In this document: positions 1 through 11,584 of the stretch, piece by piece
How positions within the stretch are numbered: the stretch's first letter is position 1
Layout: each line of letters opens with the position of its first letter
Assembly: GCF_009730915.1 (NCBI RefSeq)
Contig: NC_052475.1
Span: 23,497,016 to 23,561,015, forward strand
Direction: 5' to 3'
Source of the DNA: Dioscorea cayenensis subsp. rotundata
Taxonomy: Eukaryota > Streptophyta > Magnoliopsida > Dioscoreales > Dioscoreaceae
Length of the DNA: 64,000 nt
The notes under the pieces: generated by a model
The model's input: only the letters and a program-made list of their open reading frames with translations
Databases searched by the model: none
Told to the model about the DNA's origin: nothing
Program-made: the position numbers and the translations under genes

Positions 1-1002
1 GGTGTCCAAAATGACACATAGCCCATGTCTGGATTCCCATTGGTTCAAACGAACTTAGACCAGCCCAGTGTCAACCTGTCCAGTGTGAGGTGGTGCAACT
101 TCACATGCTCACATGATTTTTTTCACTAGTGGCCTACATATCAACATGGTGAATCTTTGATTGATAACAAAATAATAACAATAACAATAATAACAAATAA
201 AGGGGAGGAAAAAGGACTAAAGGAGACTTAGAGAGATATACAATTTTGATTGCATGGTATATCCTCGATATATTATAGATATAAATTTTTTAAATGATGC
301 ATTTGAACTAAGGAACTTCCTCATTATTTTGATTGCGTTGTTCACGCTCTTTTGCTAGGCTTGTTGATATGCATAAGCAATATTGGTCATTAACATGCCT
401 TAACTAAACTAATAAACTCAGCTGGCCCTATCGGTAGAATGGCTCCATTAGAATTTTTTTAAAGTTTGAATTATGGGTGAGAGTATATTTCTGGGAGTAT
501 GAGTAGTAGTGTGCAGGTAGTCCCAATGCTCATGTCGTTTCTGAGTCCTCGCCCTTGTTTTGTCGAGATTTATACTGACATCCCTATAGCAAGGGCGTAG
601 TATTCATCTTCGCAAAAGTCTTAACTAAGAAATTCTATAAGAATGTTACAGTGCTCCATTATTTTGACAATCTTGTTAATAAATCGCCAAAGTTTATATT
701 AAGTTTGACAAGCTTAAGGAGTAAAGAATAGGTTTTTCAGTTCTCTTGCTATCACTAATATGATGATCTGAATAATGTAATCGGCCATTACATGCTAATA
801 AAAATCAACATATATATAAACTAAGTAAATCTTATAAATGCGTGAAATAAAATCAATATAAATATCTTATATATTATACATGAAATAATGACATAAAAAA
901 AGTAAATATTCATAAAAAGATGAAATAAATATATTTTTTACATTAATGATGAAATTAAACATTATCACTTGATTTAGACATTTTTTTGGGTAAGAAACAC
1001 AT
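1..1002. other. Intergenic AT-rich DNA, no gene seen
   Basis: No credible coding frame is visible on either strand. The only structured part is about 418-630, which is less AT-rich and holds an 8-bp hairpin stem at 550-557/590-597 (see findings). The rest is AT-rich sequence with poly-A/T runs. Confidence 0.6.
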
Positions 1003-1005
1003 TAA

Positions 1006-1793
1006 GGTGATGTTTGATTGAATGCAATTTTAAATGCAGTAGATTATCAGTTTTCAGTTACAATGTAACTGAAATTAAATTTTGTGTTTGGTTGGTTGTA
1101 ACTGGAATTACTGTTTTATAAGATTTTTTTTATTTGGAAGGATTTGTAAATTTGGAATTGGAAAACACATGTGTATAAGTGTATGTATATGTATGTATGT
1201 ATGCACATCTATGTACATGTATATCAGTATATATATATATAAGTATATGTATATGTGTGCATATATGAATATATGCATATAGATACATATATGTATATGA
1301 GTATATGTATATATAAATATATTATGTATAGGTATATGTATACATGTGTGTATATGCGCATATATGCATATGTATATATGTATATATATAGAAGTGTATA
1401 TATGTATATATATGTATGTATATGTAAACATATCTATGTATGTTTATATAAAATATATATGTATATGTATATATGTGTATAAGTATATGTATGTATATAT
1501 GCATATGCATGTGTGTATGTTTATGTGTGTATATTTCTGCATATGTGTATGTGTATGTGTATGTGTATATATATATGCATATACATCAATATATATATAC
1601 ACATATATACATCACCTAAGGATTTTCAACTGACATGATTTCGACTTATGCCCAATTTGGACGTAAAATCAAATTCCTCATTGGATGTAATCTGAATTCA
1701 TAGTTTTTAAAAATCCGCTAAAACAAACACTAGACTAAAAACCAAATAACTCAAGTTACATGTAACTCTAAATTCTTCCAAATAAACACTACC
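1006..1793. mobile_element. Tourist-like (PIF/Harbinger) MITE
   Basis: The ends form imperfect terminal inverted repeats: the left end reads GGTGATGTTTGATTG, and the reverse complement of the right end reads GGTAGTGTTTATTTGG. Both sides are flanked by the trinucleotide TAA (1003-1005 and 1794-1796), the target duplication typical of PIF/Harbinger and Tourist elements. It holds no transposase frame. Most of the interior is a degenerate TATG/TATA microsatellite, so the element may have grown by repeat expansion after insertion. The ends and duplication are seen directly; the superfamily is inferred from them. Confidence 0.7.
1165..1615. repeat. Long degenerate TATG/TATA/TGTA microsatellite
   Basis: About 450 bases of alternating purine-pyrimidine sequence built from TATA, TATG and TGTG units, lying inside the MITE. 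The long low-complexity frames rich in Tyr, Ile, Met and Cys that it generates on both strands are artefacts of the repeat. Confidence 0.9.
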
Positions 1794-1823
1794 TAAGAGT
1801 CATTTTAATTTATATATTACAAG

Positions 1824-2009
1824 TGTTAAGATAATGATGTTTATTTTAATTTCAGTTAGGATATCTTTGATTTAAATATTTAAGTTAATTGTGGGTTGAT
1901 TACTCAAATTGGTAGAGATTATCTTTTAGAATTTTTGACTTTTATAAGGATTCGACGATTATAAACTAAAAGTGCGTAGTTTTCGCATCATCTCTTCTTT
2001 GTTAAGTCA
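1824..2009 (+). repeat. 5' LTR of the copia element
   Basis: Begins TGTTAAG and probably ends at CA around 2009, just before the primer-binding site. It matches the repeat beginning at 4993 over its length with scattered substitutions and small indels. Confidence 0.7.
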
Positions 2010-2013
2010 GTGG

Positions 2014-2028
2014 TGGTGTCAAAGAGCC
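2014..2028 (+). other. Retrotransposon primer-binding site
   Basis: TGGTGTCAAAGAGCC resembles the plant copia primer-binding site complementary to the 3' end of initiator tRNA-Met. It lies a few bases inside the 5' LTR, the expected place. Confidence 0.55.
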
Positions 2029-2084
2029 GAGGTCTTCTAAAATGTGCTGAGAGTTTTTCAGTAGTGTAAGAAATTCACGATGTT

Positions 2085-4980
2085 CCGGGAGAACCTTTGT
2101 GTCTTGACCATCTATTCCCACATTTTGATGGTCGCTCTCTAATTGTGGAGCACGTTGATGGAAGGAAATTTCTTACTCACGGTATTGGAATATCGCTGAG
2201 ATTCGGAGTGGCAAAACCCGGACGTTGGAGTGGTACTGCGCTGGCGAAGGACAGTGAACTAACCGAGGCATCAAAGTTGAAAGACTGAGCGCAAGAATTA
2301 CTATATTTTAGGCCAATATTGATTGGTCCCATTTTTGGAGAGCGATTTGCAAAGAAACCCAAGGATATGGGATTCTTCGACATGAAAATAATATCAAGGT
2401 TCATTAAGGGTGAAGCTATATCAACTTCAAGCCTTGAGAAGGGATTGTGCACCCATGTATTTAAGGACGAGAATCATAACAATTACTTTGCAAGAACCAC
2501 AGGGATTAATTCAATAATATGCGTTTGCAGAAGATGGACGATGTCATTGTTGAAAAGATATTGCTATCTTTACGCCAGTACTTGACTAAGTGAAGTTTGC
2601 TCAATTGAGTAAATCAAAGGATGAATGCACTCTCAATCACGAATTTCAAAGTTTTTATTAGTTCATGAATGTAAGATCCAACCGTAATTTCCACGATGGG
2701 AGCAAGCTTGAAGGCCTCTACAACCAAACTTCTCAATATTACGAGAGGTAGAGACTGAGGTGGAAGTAGAGGAAGAGGAAGAGCAGATACGGTACATATG
2801 GCAACAGAATAATGATGATGCTTATCTACAAAGTAAAGGAAGAAGATTTTAGAGTCAACAATTTGATAAACTAAAATTGAGGTTATAGATGTCACTCTAT
2901 TTGGTCATTACTGCTCAATGTTATACCAAGCTACCTAACGACAGCATAAAGGAGAAAAGTCACTTTGCGTAAAATAAAGAAGCTGGAGACTTTGCTAACG
3001 GCACCAAGATAGTCGCAATCTCACAAAGTCATATTTGGTTTTCAGGAACACCTGTTGTAGCAACCATATGTGTGGAAGTAAGTCCCTTTTCATTTAAATG
3101 AAGCATTTTCACTCTCATCAAGTAGCTTGGAGATCGTTTCACGGTGAATGTGATGGGGAAATAGTGGATATTAATATGTTCAAGAATGATTTTTATAGAA
3201 AAATTTCTAATGTTTTTATGTTCCCCACTTGAAAAAGTAACTTTATCGAAAATGATCGGGCTATAAGAAAGAGATATACAATTACTATTTAAAAGAGTAC
3301 TTGTGAAATATATGATCCTCGTAGAGGTTCAATTGCAATTGTGCCGATGAGTTCAAATAGGTTGTTTCCTATAAAGATTGAATGTGCTCAACCTTGTTTG
3401 ATGGCTATAACAAGCATCTCTTCATGGCTATGGCAATATCGGCATGGTCACTCTGGAGCTTTGCAGACTGAAGATACCTCAAGAAAAGGATATGGTGATG
3501 TAGGCTTCCTAAAATTAATATTTTCCGCAAAGTTTGTGAAGAGTGTGTTGTTGGCAAACAACATCGCACTTTCTCTCAAGGAACAAGCCCTCGAGAAAGC
3601 AAAAGATGTTTTAGAACTTGAAACCACTCGACATTTGTGGACCAACAAATCCCACTTTCAATGGAGGTAAAGATATTTTATTATCAACGATTACCCCTAA
3701 AACTCGAAGTTTATTTTTACAGAGAAATCAAGCTTATGCCATTTAAAAGTCATGGGTATATGTTCAAAGTGAAGTCAGTTTATTAAATAATTCGCACTGG
3801 ATCGTGGGAGAAGAGTACTGCTCGAAAGACTTTGAAAGTTTTTGTAATTATCATGGCATCCGAAGAGAGCTCACAGTTTCCTATTCCCCACTACAGAATG
3901 GTGTATCAAAAAGAAAAAATTGAACCATCCTCAATATGGTGCGAACGTTGTTAACAAATGGCGTAATTCAAGAATTTTTAAGGGTGGAATTGTTATCTAT
4001 CTGAATAGAAGTCCCATTTTGTACCATAAACAAAACACCAAGCATTGAGTGGAAGAAATAATCAAAGAGGTAGATCACTTGCACTTTTGGTTGCATCAAG
4101 AGACATGCACATATTACAGATATAGTTAAAGGAAGCCCTCATGACAAGGGGCGTGCGTGTTTTTCTTGGATTAGTGAAATATCCAAAGCTTTTAAATTGT
4201 ATGATCCATTAACAAATAAAATTGTGGTGAGAGGGATGTATTTTTACAGGAGAAAGCACTTGAATTGAGTTTGAAAGCAAAGAAGCCTATCAATTATAAT
4301 TAGATGAAGTCAAGAAGAAGGAGAAAGTGTGTCCAACATCAAGAAATTTCAATCAATGAAGCTCAATTACTACTAAATCCTCACAAATGAAGCAGAAGTT
4401 ATATTAACAACTAAATTTTATTATCGCGGTCCTAAAAGTCGGCTTGGATGGTAGATTATGAAGAAATGTATTTCAACCAATTTGAAGACCTTGTTACCCA
4501 CTTTGCTTTTATTTTCAAATTGTGATCTTTTATCTTTTGAAGAAGCTATCCAACACGCCCAAAGTGGAAAAAGCTAGCAGATAATGAAATTGCAATTATT
4601 GAAAAAACAAAAACATGGGAGTTGACCGAACTTCCCCAAAGGGCAAAAACAATTGTTTTAAAGTAAGTATACAAAAATTAAAAATAAACAAGAAAGGGGA
4701 GATGTCGAATGGATTAGATTTACATATACCATCTATGCAGAGATTAGATGATCGGAAAAGCCAAGTATCCGGGTTATGTATTTAAGGATTTTGGAGTCAG
4801 GCTCTGCGATCAAAGAAGCAACATATTGGTATTCCTTCAATCATCGAGGTTGAATTTGTAAGCAACAACAACGGTGCCTCTCTGGCAAGGTGATTGAGAA
4901 ATATTATTGAAGAACTACAATTCAAAAATGAAAGCATTCATGCAAGGGAGATAACTTTAAACTTATGAGATATACATAAG
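2085..4980 (+). pseudogene. Copia gag-pol remnants
   Basis: No frame stays open, but pieces are recognisable. Around 2520-2580 is a gag-like stretch (DDVIVEKILLSL). At 3341-3650 a frame carries the GAG-pre-integrase pattern, with a degraded W-x-x-R-x-GH motif and a Cys-rich junction near 3540. Around 3840-3930 is an integrase fragment (YHGIRRE-like, then QNGVS-like). At 4760-4980 an RNase H-like stretch is followed by the LTR boundary. Stops and frameshifts are frequent throughout. No intact protein can be made. Domain names follow the Ty1/copia family; the matches are by eye. Confidence 0.7.
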
Positions 4981-4992
4981 TTTAAGGGATGG

Positions 4993-5170
4993 TGTTAAGA
5001 TAATGATGTTTATTTTAATTTAGTTAGGATATCTTTGATTTAAATATTTAAGTTACAGGGTTGATTAAAACTCAAATTAAAAGGATTATCTTTTTTAGAA
5101 TTTTGCTCTTTATAAAAGTTCAACGATTATGAACAAAGCCAGGAGGCTCCCTCATCTCTTTTAAACAACA
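4993..5170 (+). repeat. 3' LTR of the copia element
   Basis: Begins TGTTAAGATAATGATG like the 5' LTR and directly follows a polypurine tract. It diverges from the 5' copy by substitutions and a few indels. Its right boundary is uncertain by some bases. Confidence 0.7.
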
Positions 5171-5311
5171 ATGTTCGGTTGAGTTGGCTAAATAAAATTT
5201 TTTTTAATCATAAAGTTTTTATTATATTTTTGTTGAGTTCAACATGTTAAAGATAACTTGACCATTTTTTATTTCCATCAAAAATAAGTTTTTTTTTTTT
5301 ATTGTAGTTTG

Positions 5312-6311
5312 NNNNNNNNNNNNNNNNNNNNNNNNNNNNNNNNNNNNNNNNNNNNNNNNNNNNNNNNNNNNNNNNNNNNNNNNNNNNNNNNNNNNNNNNN
5401 NNNNNNNNNNNNNNNNNNNNNNNNNNNNNNNNNNNNNNNNNNNNNNNNNNNNNNNNNNNNNNNNNNNNNNNNNNNNNNNNNNNNNNNNNNNNNNNNNNNN
5501 NNNNNNNNNNNNNNNNNNNNNNNNNNNNNNNNNNNNNNNNNNNNNNNNNNNNNNNNNNNNNNNNNNNNNNNNNNNNNNNNNNNNNNNNNNNNNNNNNNNN
5601 NNNNNNNNNNNNNNNNNNNNNNNNNNNNNNNNNNNNNNNNNNNNNNNNNNNNNNNNNNNNNNNNNNNNNNNNNNNNNNNNNNNNNNNNNNNNNNNNNNNN
5701 NNNNNNNNNNNNNNNNNNNNNNNNNNNNNNNNNNNNNNNNNNNNNNNNNNNNNNNNNNNNNNNNNNNNNNNNNNNNNNNNNNNNNNNNNNNNNNNNNNNN
5801 NNNNNNNNNNNNNNNNNNNNNNNNNNNNNNNNNNNNNNNNNNNNNNNNNNNNNNNNNNNNNNNNNNNNNNNNNNNNNNNNNNNNNNNNNNNNNNNNNNNN
5901 NNNNNNNNNNNNNNNNNNNNNNNNNNNNNNNNNNNNNNNNNNNNNNNNNNNNNNNNNNNNNNNNNNNNNNNNNNNNNNNNNNNNNNNNNNNNNNNNNNNN
6001 NNNNNNNNNNNNNNNNNNNNNNNNNNNNNNNNNNNNNNNNNNNNNNNNNNNNNNNNNNNNNNNNNNNNNNNNNNNNNNNNNNNNNNNNNNNNNNNNNNNN
6101 NNNNNNNNNNNNNNNNNNNNNNNNNNNNNNNNNNNNNNNNNNNNNNNNNNNNNNNNNNNNNNNNNNNNNNNNNNNNNNNNNNNNNNNNNNNNNNNNNNNN
6201 NNNNNNNNNNNNNNNNNNNNNNNNNNNNNNNNNNNNNNNNNNNNNNNNNNNNNNNNNNNNNNNNNNNNNNNNNNNNNNNNNNNNNNNNNNNNNNNNNNNN
6301 NNNNNNNNNNN
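5312..6311. other. Assembly gap of 1000 N
   Basis: Exactly 1000 unknown bases, the usual placeholder for a gap of unknown size. It lies between the copia element and the 3' side of the PERK gene. Any frame crossing it is meaningless. Confidence 0.99.
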
Positions 6312-6985
6312 TGTCATTTTATTAATTTCAAATGAACTGAAAATACATTATTAAAGAGAATGGATAAGAAACTAAATTGAGAAGCGAAATACTAAAAAAT
6401 ACCTGCAAAGTGAACAGTATATCCTCAAAGGTTATGTTTTTCTCTTCTTCTCTTCAGTCAACCACAAATTGTAGAAGATTGGAGCCCTTATTTGGGGAAA
6501 AAAGAAAAATTCTTCAGTGATTTTGCATATATATCGATTAAAAACGTTTTTTTAAATTAGATTGACCATGTATTTGGGGTTTTCTCGTGTATGCCGCAAT
6601 AAAATTATTTATTATGTAGATTCATTGAGTAAATAATACTGTTAATGTAAAATAATTATAAAAAATTCCAAATAGTTTGGAATTTGAATAGTGATAACAA
6701 ACCATTAAAGACTGAAAAATCATCCAAAAGACAAGCTATAAATATTATCATTTCCAATTTGAAAAAAGAAAAATAAATTCAATCAGTTATACTCTCTGTT
6801 AGAAAAATACATACAATTTCTGCAGCAATAGCAAAGCCAGATACATGTCTGCAAATTTCCGGAAAAATATGGCCACAGTGGCTTTAATAATCATAAGTAT
6901 GAAAAGAAAGAAAAAAGGAAAACTTTTACAATTAAACAAGACAAAAAAGTTTCACAATGCTGCAGCAGAAAAAAATATATATCAG
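6312..6985. other. Region downstream of the PERK gene, no gene seen
   Basis: AT-rich DNA on the 3' side of the minus-strand kinase gene; the part nearest 6985 is probably its 3' UTR. No coding frame is convincing. Confidence 0.5.
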
Positions 6986-9900
6986 TTAAATGAAATTCTT
7001 CGTGTTCTGCATCTCCGTCTCTCCGGTCTCCCGGCTTTCGTTGCTTGATACCAATGGCATGTGAGAATGTTCACTCGCCGGCACAGTATACTCACTACTG
7101 GCATAATCTTTACTGGTAAATGGCCCAAGTGCCATTTTTCTGAATTTCTCCAGGTCCTTATTGTATTGCATAGTATCATAATCTGAACTACCGCTGTAGG
7201 AACCATATATCCTACTGTGGCCAGGTCGAACACCTTCATTCAAATCTTCAAGGGACACATCTCCTTCCAATGCTCGAACCACCTACTCAGTTTCCCATTC
7301 AAAAATGAATTCAAGTTTGAACATCTTTGAAGTTGGTTTAGAACTTAGAAGACAATCAAAAAAATAGTACAAACTTCGAAATGAAATGACACTATTTAAA
7401 TTCACAGCTGGAGAACTTATTTATTGCAACTTCATGAAGTGTATATATTGAGCAAATTTTATGAAGCGGAAAGAGTACCTGACTCATTCGAGGCCGACGC
7501 TTTGCAGAGTGACGAACACAAGCAGCAGCACAAGCGACCATCCGTGCCATCTCATTAGGATTATAGTTCTCCTCCAACCTTGGATCGACGAGAGGATCAT
7601 AATTGCCTTCTTCTAAAGCATGTGTGAGCAAGGGCCTTGCCTACAGTAACAAGCAGTCAAATTTCTCACTGCAAAAGCTGTGAAGATATATGATCAAATT
7701 TGACCCAGGCAAGAGACTAACCCAATCAACCAAGCTATCATCGAAAGCATGGCTGTCAACAGGCCGTCTTCCTGTGATCAACTCCAGAAGCATGACCCCG
7801 AAGGAGAAGACATCTGATTTATCTGTTAGCTTGCCAGAAGCAGCATATTCCGGTGCCAAATACCTGGAGGAATTGACAGATTAGCATTACAGAAGACGAG
7901 TTTGTGTTACTTACAGGGAGTAAAGTAGTGTAAGGTTTAGAATTAGATGATACACCGATAACAAGACACTCACCCAAGATACAAGGTTATCCACCAAAAA
8001 AAATGTTCTTTCATTAAAAAACAAGAATAACAATACTATGAAACAGGAATACCATTTGAACAATCAGGATTTTTCAGTGGAAACATGTTTGTTTTAAAAT
8101 TAGTACTGAGAAAAGGGAATGATATATTTTATTTACCCAAAAGTTCCCATGACTCTCGTTGAAACATGAGTGTTGTTATCAGATGCAAATTTTGCAAGTC
8201 CAAAATCTGCAACCTGCAAATAGCCACATATTTATTAAATGAAAATGTTGGCTGTGAATCAACAACAGACATAATACTAAGAAAGCATCAGTTTTTTGAT
8301 AAATTTTTAGTTCGGTGAAAAATTTTTAGCTGCAAAAGCAGGCTAAAGTTACTGAAATCACTAAAAGGGTCCATAATAGTGAAGGATAGACTATTACTTC
8401 ATGTAACCTTTAAATGGAAAACCAGCACTGAATGAAAGTAGAGAGAAAGCTCTTTTTTTTTTGGGTGTATTATCTTTGCTTTACTACATTGGATAGTGAA
8501 AATTTTAAATTTTAGCTACAAATCCATCAACAAAGATTATTATTTAGTCAACCTCGAGACTTTTTTTTTTATTTCTGGGGTCATCTATCTCTCTATCCAG
8601 TATGTATGTTACAGCATACAGGGCAAAAAATAATGATCAGAAAGAAAGGATCATTGAAATTTCCTCACCTTTGCCTCAAATTTGAAATCAAGAAGAATAT
8701 TAGCCGCCTTAATATCACGATGAATAATCTTAGGATTGCCTATAGATAGAACGATGAAAAAAATCAAGAGCATGTTATGTTGCTCTCAACAGCTACAATT
8801 AGCGCACACACATATTGAAAATATCAACTGTTTAACAAGGAATATCAAAAGTAAACAGTTACTCACAATCCTCATGCAGATAAGCCAATCCTTTAGCAGA
8901 TCCTAAAGCAATTTTTGATCTTGTAGACCAATCCATATTTGGTTGACCTTTCCCTGCAAAACTCAAACAATTTGGCAAATTTAAATGATGACGTGAATGC
9001 TAGAAACTACAAACAAACATCTAAGCGCTTCTTTATTTCATAGTTTCCTTTCTAGTACTGAATAAATCAGAGATGCTTCACAATCATGGTTGGTGAAGTT
9101 GGTAGTAGATGCCAAACACACTCTAACAAGAATTTAACTCAGTTTATACATTGCACAGTTGGTAATTGATGTCAAACACACACTAACAAGAATTTAACTC
9201 GATTTATTCATTGCACCCATGAATCAAAAATAGTCATAAATTTGAAAGTATTACCGTGCAAATGGAACTCCAATGTGTTGTTAGGAACAAACTCATAGAC
9301 AAGTAGTCTCTGCCCTCCAGAAATGCAATATCCAACCAATGAAACCAAATGTCTGTGATGCACACGACTGATAATCTCAACCTCTGCCTGAAACTCACGT
9401 TCCCCCTGCCCGCTCCCAGATTTTAATTGCTTGACAGCAATCTCTTTACCGTTTGGAAGCACTCCTCTATGCACATAACCGAAACCACCCTGCCCGAGCA
9501 GATTAGCATCAGAGAATCCATCTGTTGCCCTTGCTAGCTCTTGATAAGTAAAGGTACTTCGCGAGAAACCAAGGGAAATTCCAGGAGATGGAGGAGGTAA
9601 AGAATTATCAGGACCTGAAGAGCTGGAACCTGTTCCTCCACTGCTGTTAAAGAAGGCAGGTGGTGGTGGTGGTGGTGGTGGTGGTCGAGGAGGTGGGGAG
9701 TGAGGTGGTGGAAATCGATGATGGGGAACAAATGGTCCCGGAGGAGCGGGAGGAGGAGGAGGCGGAGGTATTTTGATAACATGATCAGAAGGTGGAGGAG
9801 CATTCTGCTTCCAATTCTGAGCCTGTCCACCATACAATTCATCTGCAAGAACACTCAGATCAATAAAACAAAAAAGTCGAGTCACTTCATCTGTTGAATC

Positions 9901-10812
9901 CAGCAATGCCAACCAGATGTTATAGTAAAACTTGCTGGTGCATCAAATTAGCAGTATTGATCATGAAAATGAACAACAAAAACCGTCAGTTCTGATAAAA
10001 ATTACACTAAACAAATACAAATCTTCAATAAGTCTATAATCATCAAAAGCATTCTGAGATGCAGATACAACCAGATTTTCCAAAGTGACTGAGAAAAGCC
10101 AAGCAATTTGTCCAAATATCATAGTTTGGGCTTCTTAATTTCGCTTCATATATAACTAATATAAGTCATAAAAGAAGAGACTTTCCCCAGTTAAAGCTAA
10201 AAAAATTCAAGCTCCATTCAACTTCGGTTCATCCAAAGGAGCTCTAACACTAAAAGACCATTTTCTTTTGAAACCCTAGTGCTATCAACCAGATCTCCGT
10301 TCCAGGTATAAAACTAGGGGAAATTGAAGAAACAAGCTGTAAAGGTAGTACCTTTACGATGTGGCAGAGGTGGAGGTGGTGGTGGCGGCGGACGCAGCCG
10401 GCGCTTCCTTCTCCGGCAATAACAGCAGCAAAGGGCCACATAGCACCAAGAAAATCACCACGGCGCCGACGGCCACACCAACCACGGTCCCAGTCGAGTT
10501 CGATGTTGAGCTCGAAGTACCCCCACCGGTGGTGTTCCCTGAAGGCACGGTGGGAGTCACCGGCACTGACCCACCGGACGAAGTCGCCGGAGGCGGTGGA
10601 GGAGAAGAGCCAGAGGGTGTAGACGTCGTCGGAGGCGGCGGAGGAGAAGAGCCAGAAGGTGTGGACGTGGTCGGAGGCGGCGGAGGAGAAGACACAGGAG
10701 TCGTAGGAGGCACTGCCGTTGGCGTCGAAGGTGGCGGTGGTGAGGGAGTGGATGGCGTCACCGGTGGTGAAGTTGGCCCCGGAGACGACGTCGGCGGCGA
10801 CGTAGTAGACAT
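6986..10812 (-). CDS. PERK: Proline-rich extensin-like receptor kinase (PERK family), one frame break
   Basis: Plasma-membrane receptor-like Ser/Thr kinase with a wall-facing Pro-rich region. Eight minus-strand exons, with boundaries read from GT/AG sites: 10812-10352, 9842-9255, 8953-8867, 8739-8669, 8213-8137, 7863-7722, 7640-7479, 7282-6986. Phases agree from exon 2 on and predict about 627 aa once exon 1 is read through its break. Exon 1 gives a Ser/Pro/Thr ectodomain with repeated [14 protein letters not shown] units, no signal peptide (normal for PERKs), and a membrane span at residues 108-125. A second Pro-rich block follows, then the kinase: Gly loop GQGGFGYV (about 270), AVKQL lysine, [14 protein letters not shown] and APE, so it is an RD kinase with catalytic residues present. 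In exon 1 the frame shifts by one base near 10437, between the span and the [11 protein letters not shown] juxtamembrane segment (see findings). The family is secure; which PERK member is not. Confidence 0.9.
9099..9218. repeat. 60-bp tandem duplication in PERK intron 2
   Basis: Two head-to-tail copies with a period of exactly 60 bp (9099-9158 and 9159-9218), differing at roughly eight positions. Both start GTTGGTA and contain CTAACAAGAATTTAACTC. They lie in the intron between kinase exons 2 and 3 and do not touch the splice sites. Confidence 0.9.
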
Positions 10813-10865
10813 CTTTGTTCACAAGTAAACGCAAAAGTTGCCAACTTTCTGGAAATCAATATATT

Positions 10866-10870
<5 letters not shown>

Positions 10871-10900
<30 letters not shown>
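10871..10900. repeat. CT/GA microsatellite upstream of PERK
   Basis: An uninterrupted CT run (GA on the gene's strand) about 60-90 bp upstream of the PERK start codon, probably in its 5' UTR or core promoter. A second short GAGAGA run lies near 10930. GA-rich leaders are common in plant genes; a regulatory role is only inferred. Confidence 0.7.
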
Positions 10901-10901
<1 letters not shown>

Positions 10902-10904
10902 CAG

Positions 10905-11578
10905 AGATATTTTGACCTCGTTCTCATTGTAGAGATAGAGAGAGAACGAGAAGAGAGTGTGGGACCCAGTGGTGTTGGTGGTGGTGCTGCTGGTGGATTT
11001 GAAAAGCAGTAAAATTTCTTTGATTAACGTTGAATTTTTCTCCGCAAATCACTGATAAATAAGAAATCACAAGCAAAAACAAAGATTTCAGAATCAAAGT
11101 TGGTGTTTTTGATTGAAATGCATTTGCTTCATGACATTGTTATTATGAACTCATGATCAAACCAACAAAGATAAGGAAAAAAATTCACCATTTTTTAAGA
11201 ATGTTAAAATCATAAGCTTTCTTTTTTCGCAACTCTGATGCACCACCAACTGTAAAAATTAGTTTTTTAATGGAAAAAACTATCCTTTTCATAGAATCAC
11301 AGATCATATATAATTAGGAAACAAGTGTTCATCTTTGAAGGTTTGTGAAATCAGTATTAGCTTTGAAGGCAAGATGCAGTCACATGCAAGAGATATAATT
11401 AATTGTTTTGTTAATTTATATATTATAAATGTAAAAAAAAATATAGATAAATATGAGTAAAGGTGGGCACTTTGCATATAAAAAGAAGAAGTGAGATCCA
11501 TATAAAGCATTATTGTTGGCTAACCTCCTCCTCCTGATGCTTTATTTCACTTTCTCTTGTCCTTTTCGTTGTTTTTTT
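10905..11578. other. PERK upstream region, no gene seen
   Basis: The upstream side of PERK, AT-rich with no credible frame. It ends at a T/A-rich run that forms the tail boundary of the neighbouring LINE fragment. Confidence 0.5.
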
Positions 11579-11584
11579 TAAAAA

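Larger units (their letters stand above)
1824..5170 (+). mobile_element. Decayed short Ty1/copia LTR retrotransposon
   Basis: Two related direct repeats of about 180 bp start at 1824 and 4993 with the same sequence (TGTTAAGATAATGATG) and act as LTRs. A primer-binding site resembling the complement of initiator tRNA-Met lies just inside the left LTR (about 2014-2028), and a purine-rich tract (AAGGGATGG) ends directly before the right LTR. Between them, in broken plus-strand frames, are recognisable copia gag, protease-region, GAG-pre-integrase, integrase and RNase H fragments in the normal order. At about 3.35 kb it is shorter than a typical 4.5-5 kb copia element, so internal deletions are likely; most reverse transcriptase is missing. 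LTR divergence indicates an old insertion. The right end is approximate, and I found no perfect target duplication. Confidence 0.8.

Noticed and set aside
1082-1633. Several overlapping open frames rich in Tyr, Ile, Met and Cys on both strands
   Set aside because: They are translations of the TATG/TATA microsatellite and have no protein character.
5247-6325. Long frames of more than 300 codons across the gap
   Set aside because: They consist of unknown bases only.
10250-10834. Alternative long frames on both strands over PERK exon 1 (for example 194 aa on minus, 155 aa on plus)
   Set aside because: They are shadows of the GC-rich Pro-rich coding exon; only the Pro/Ser/Thr frame fits the family and joins to exon 2.
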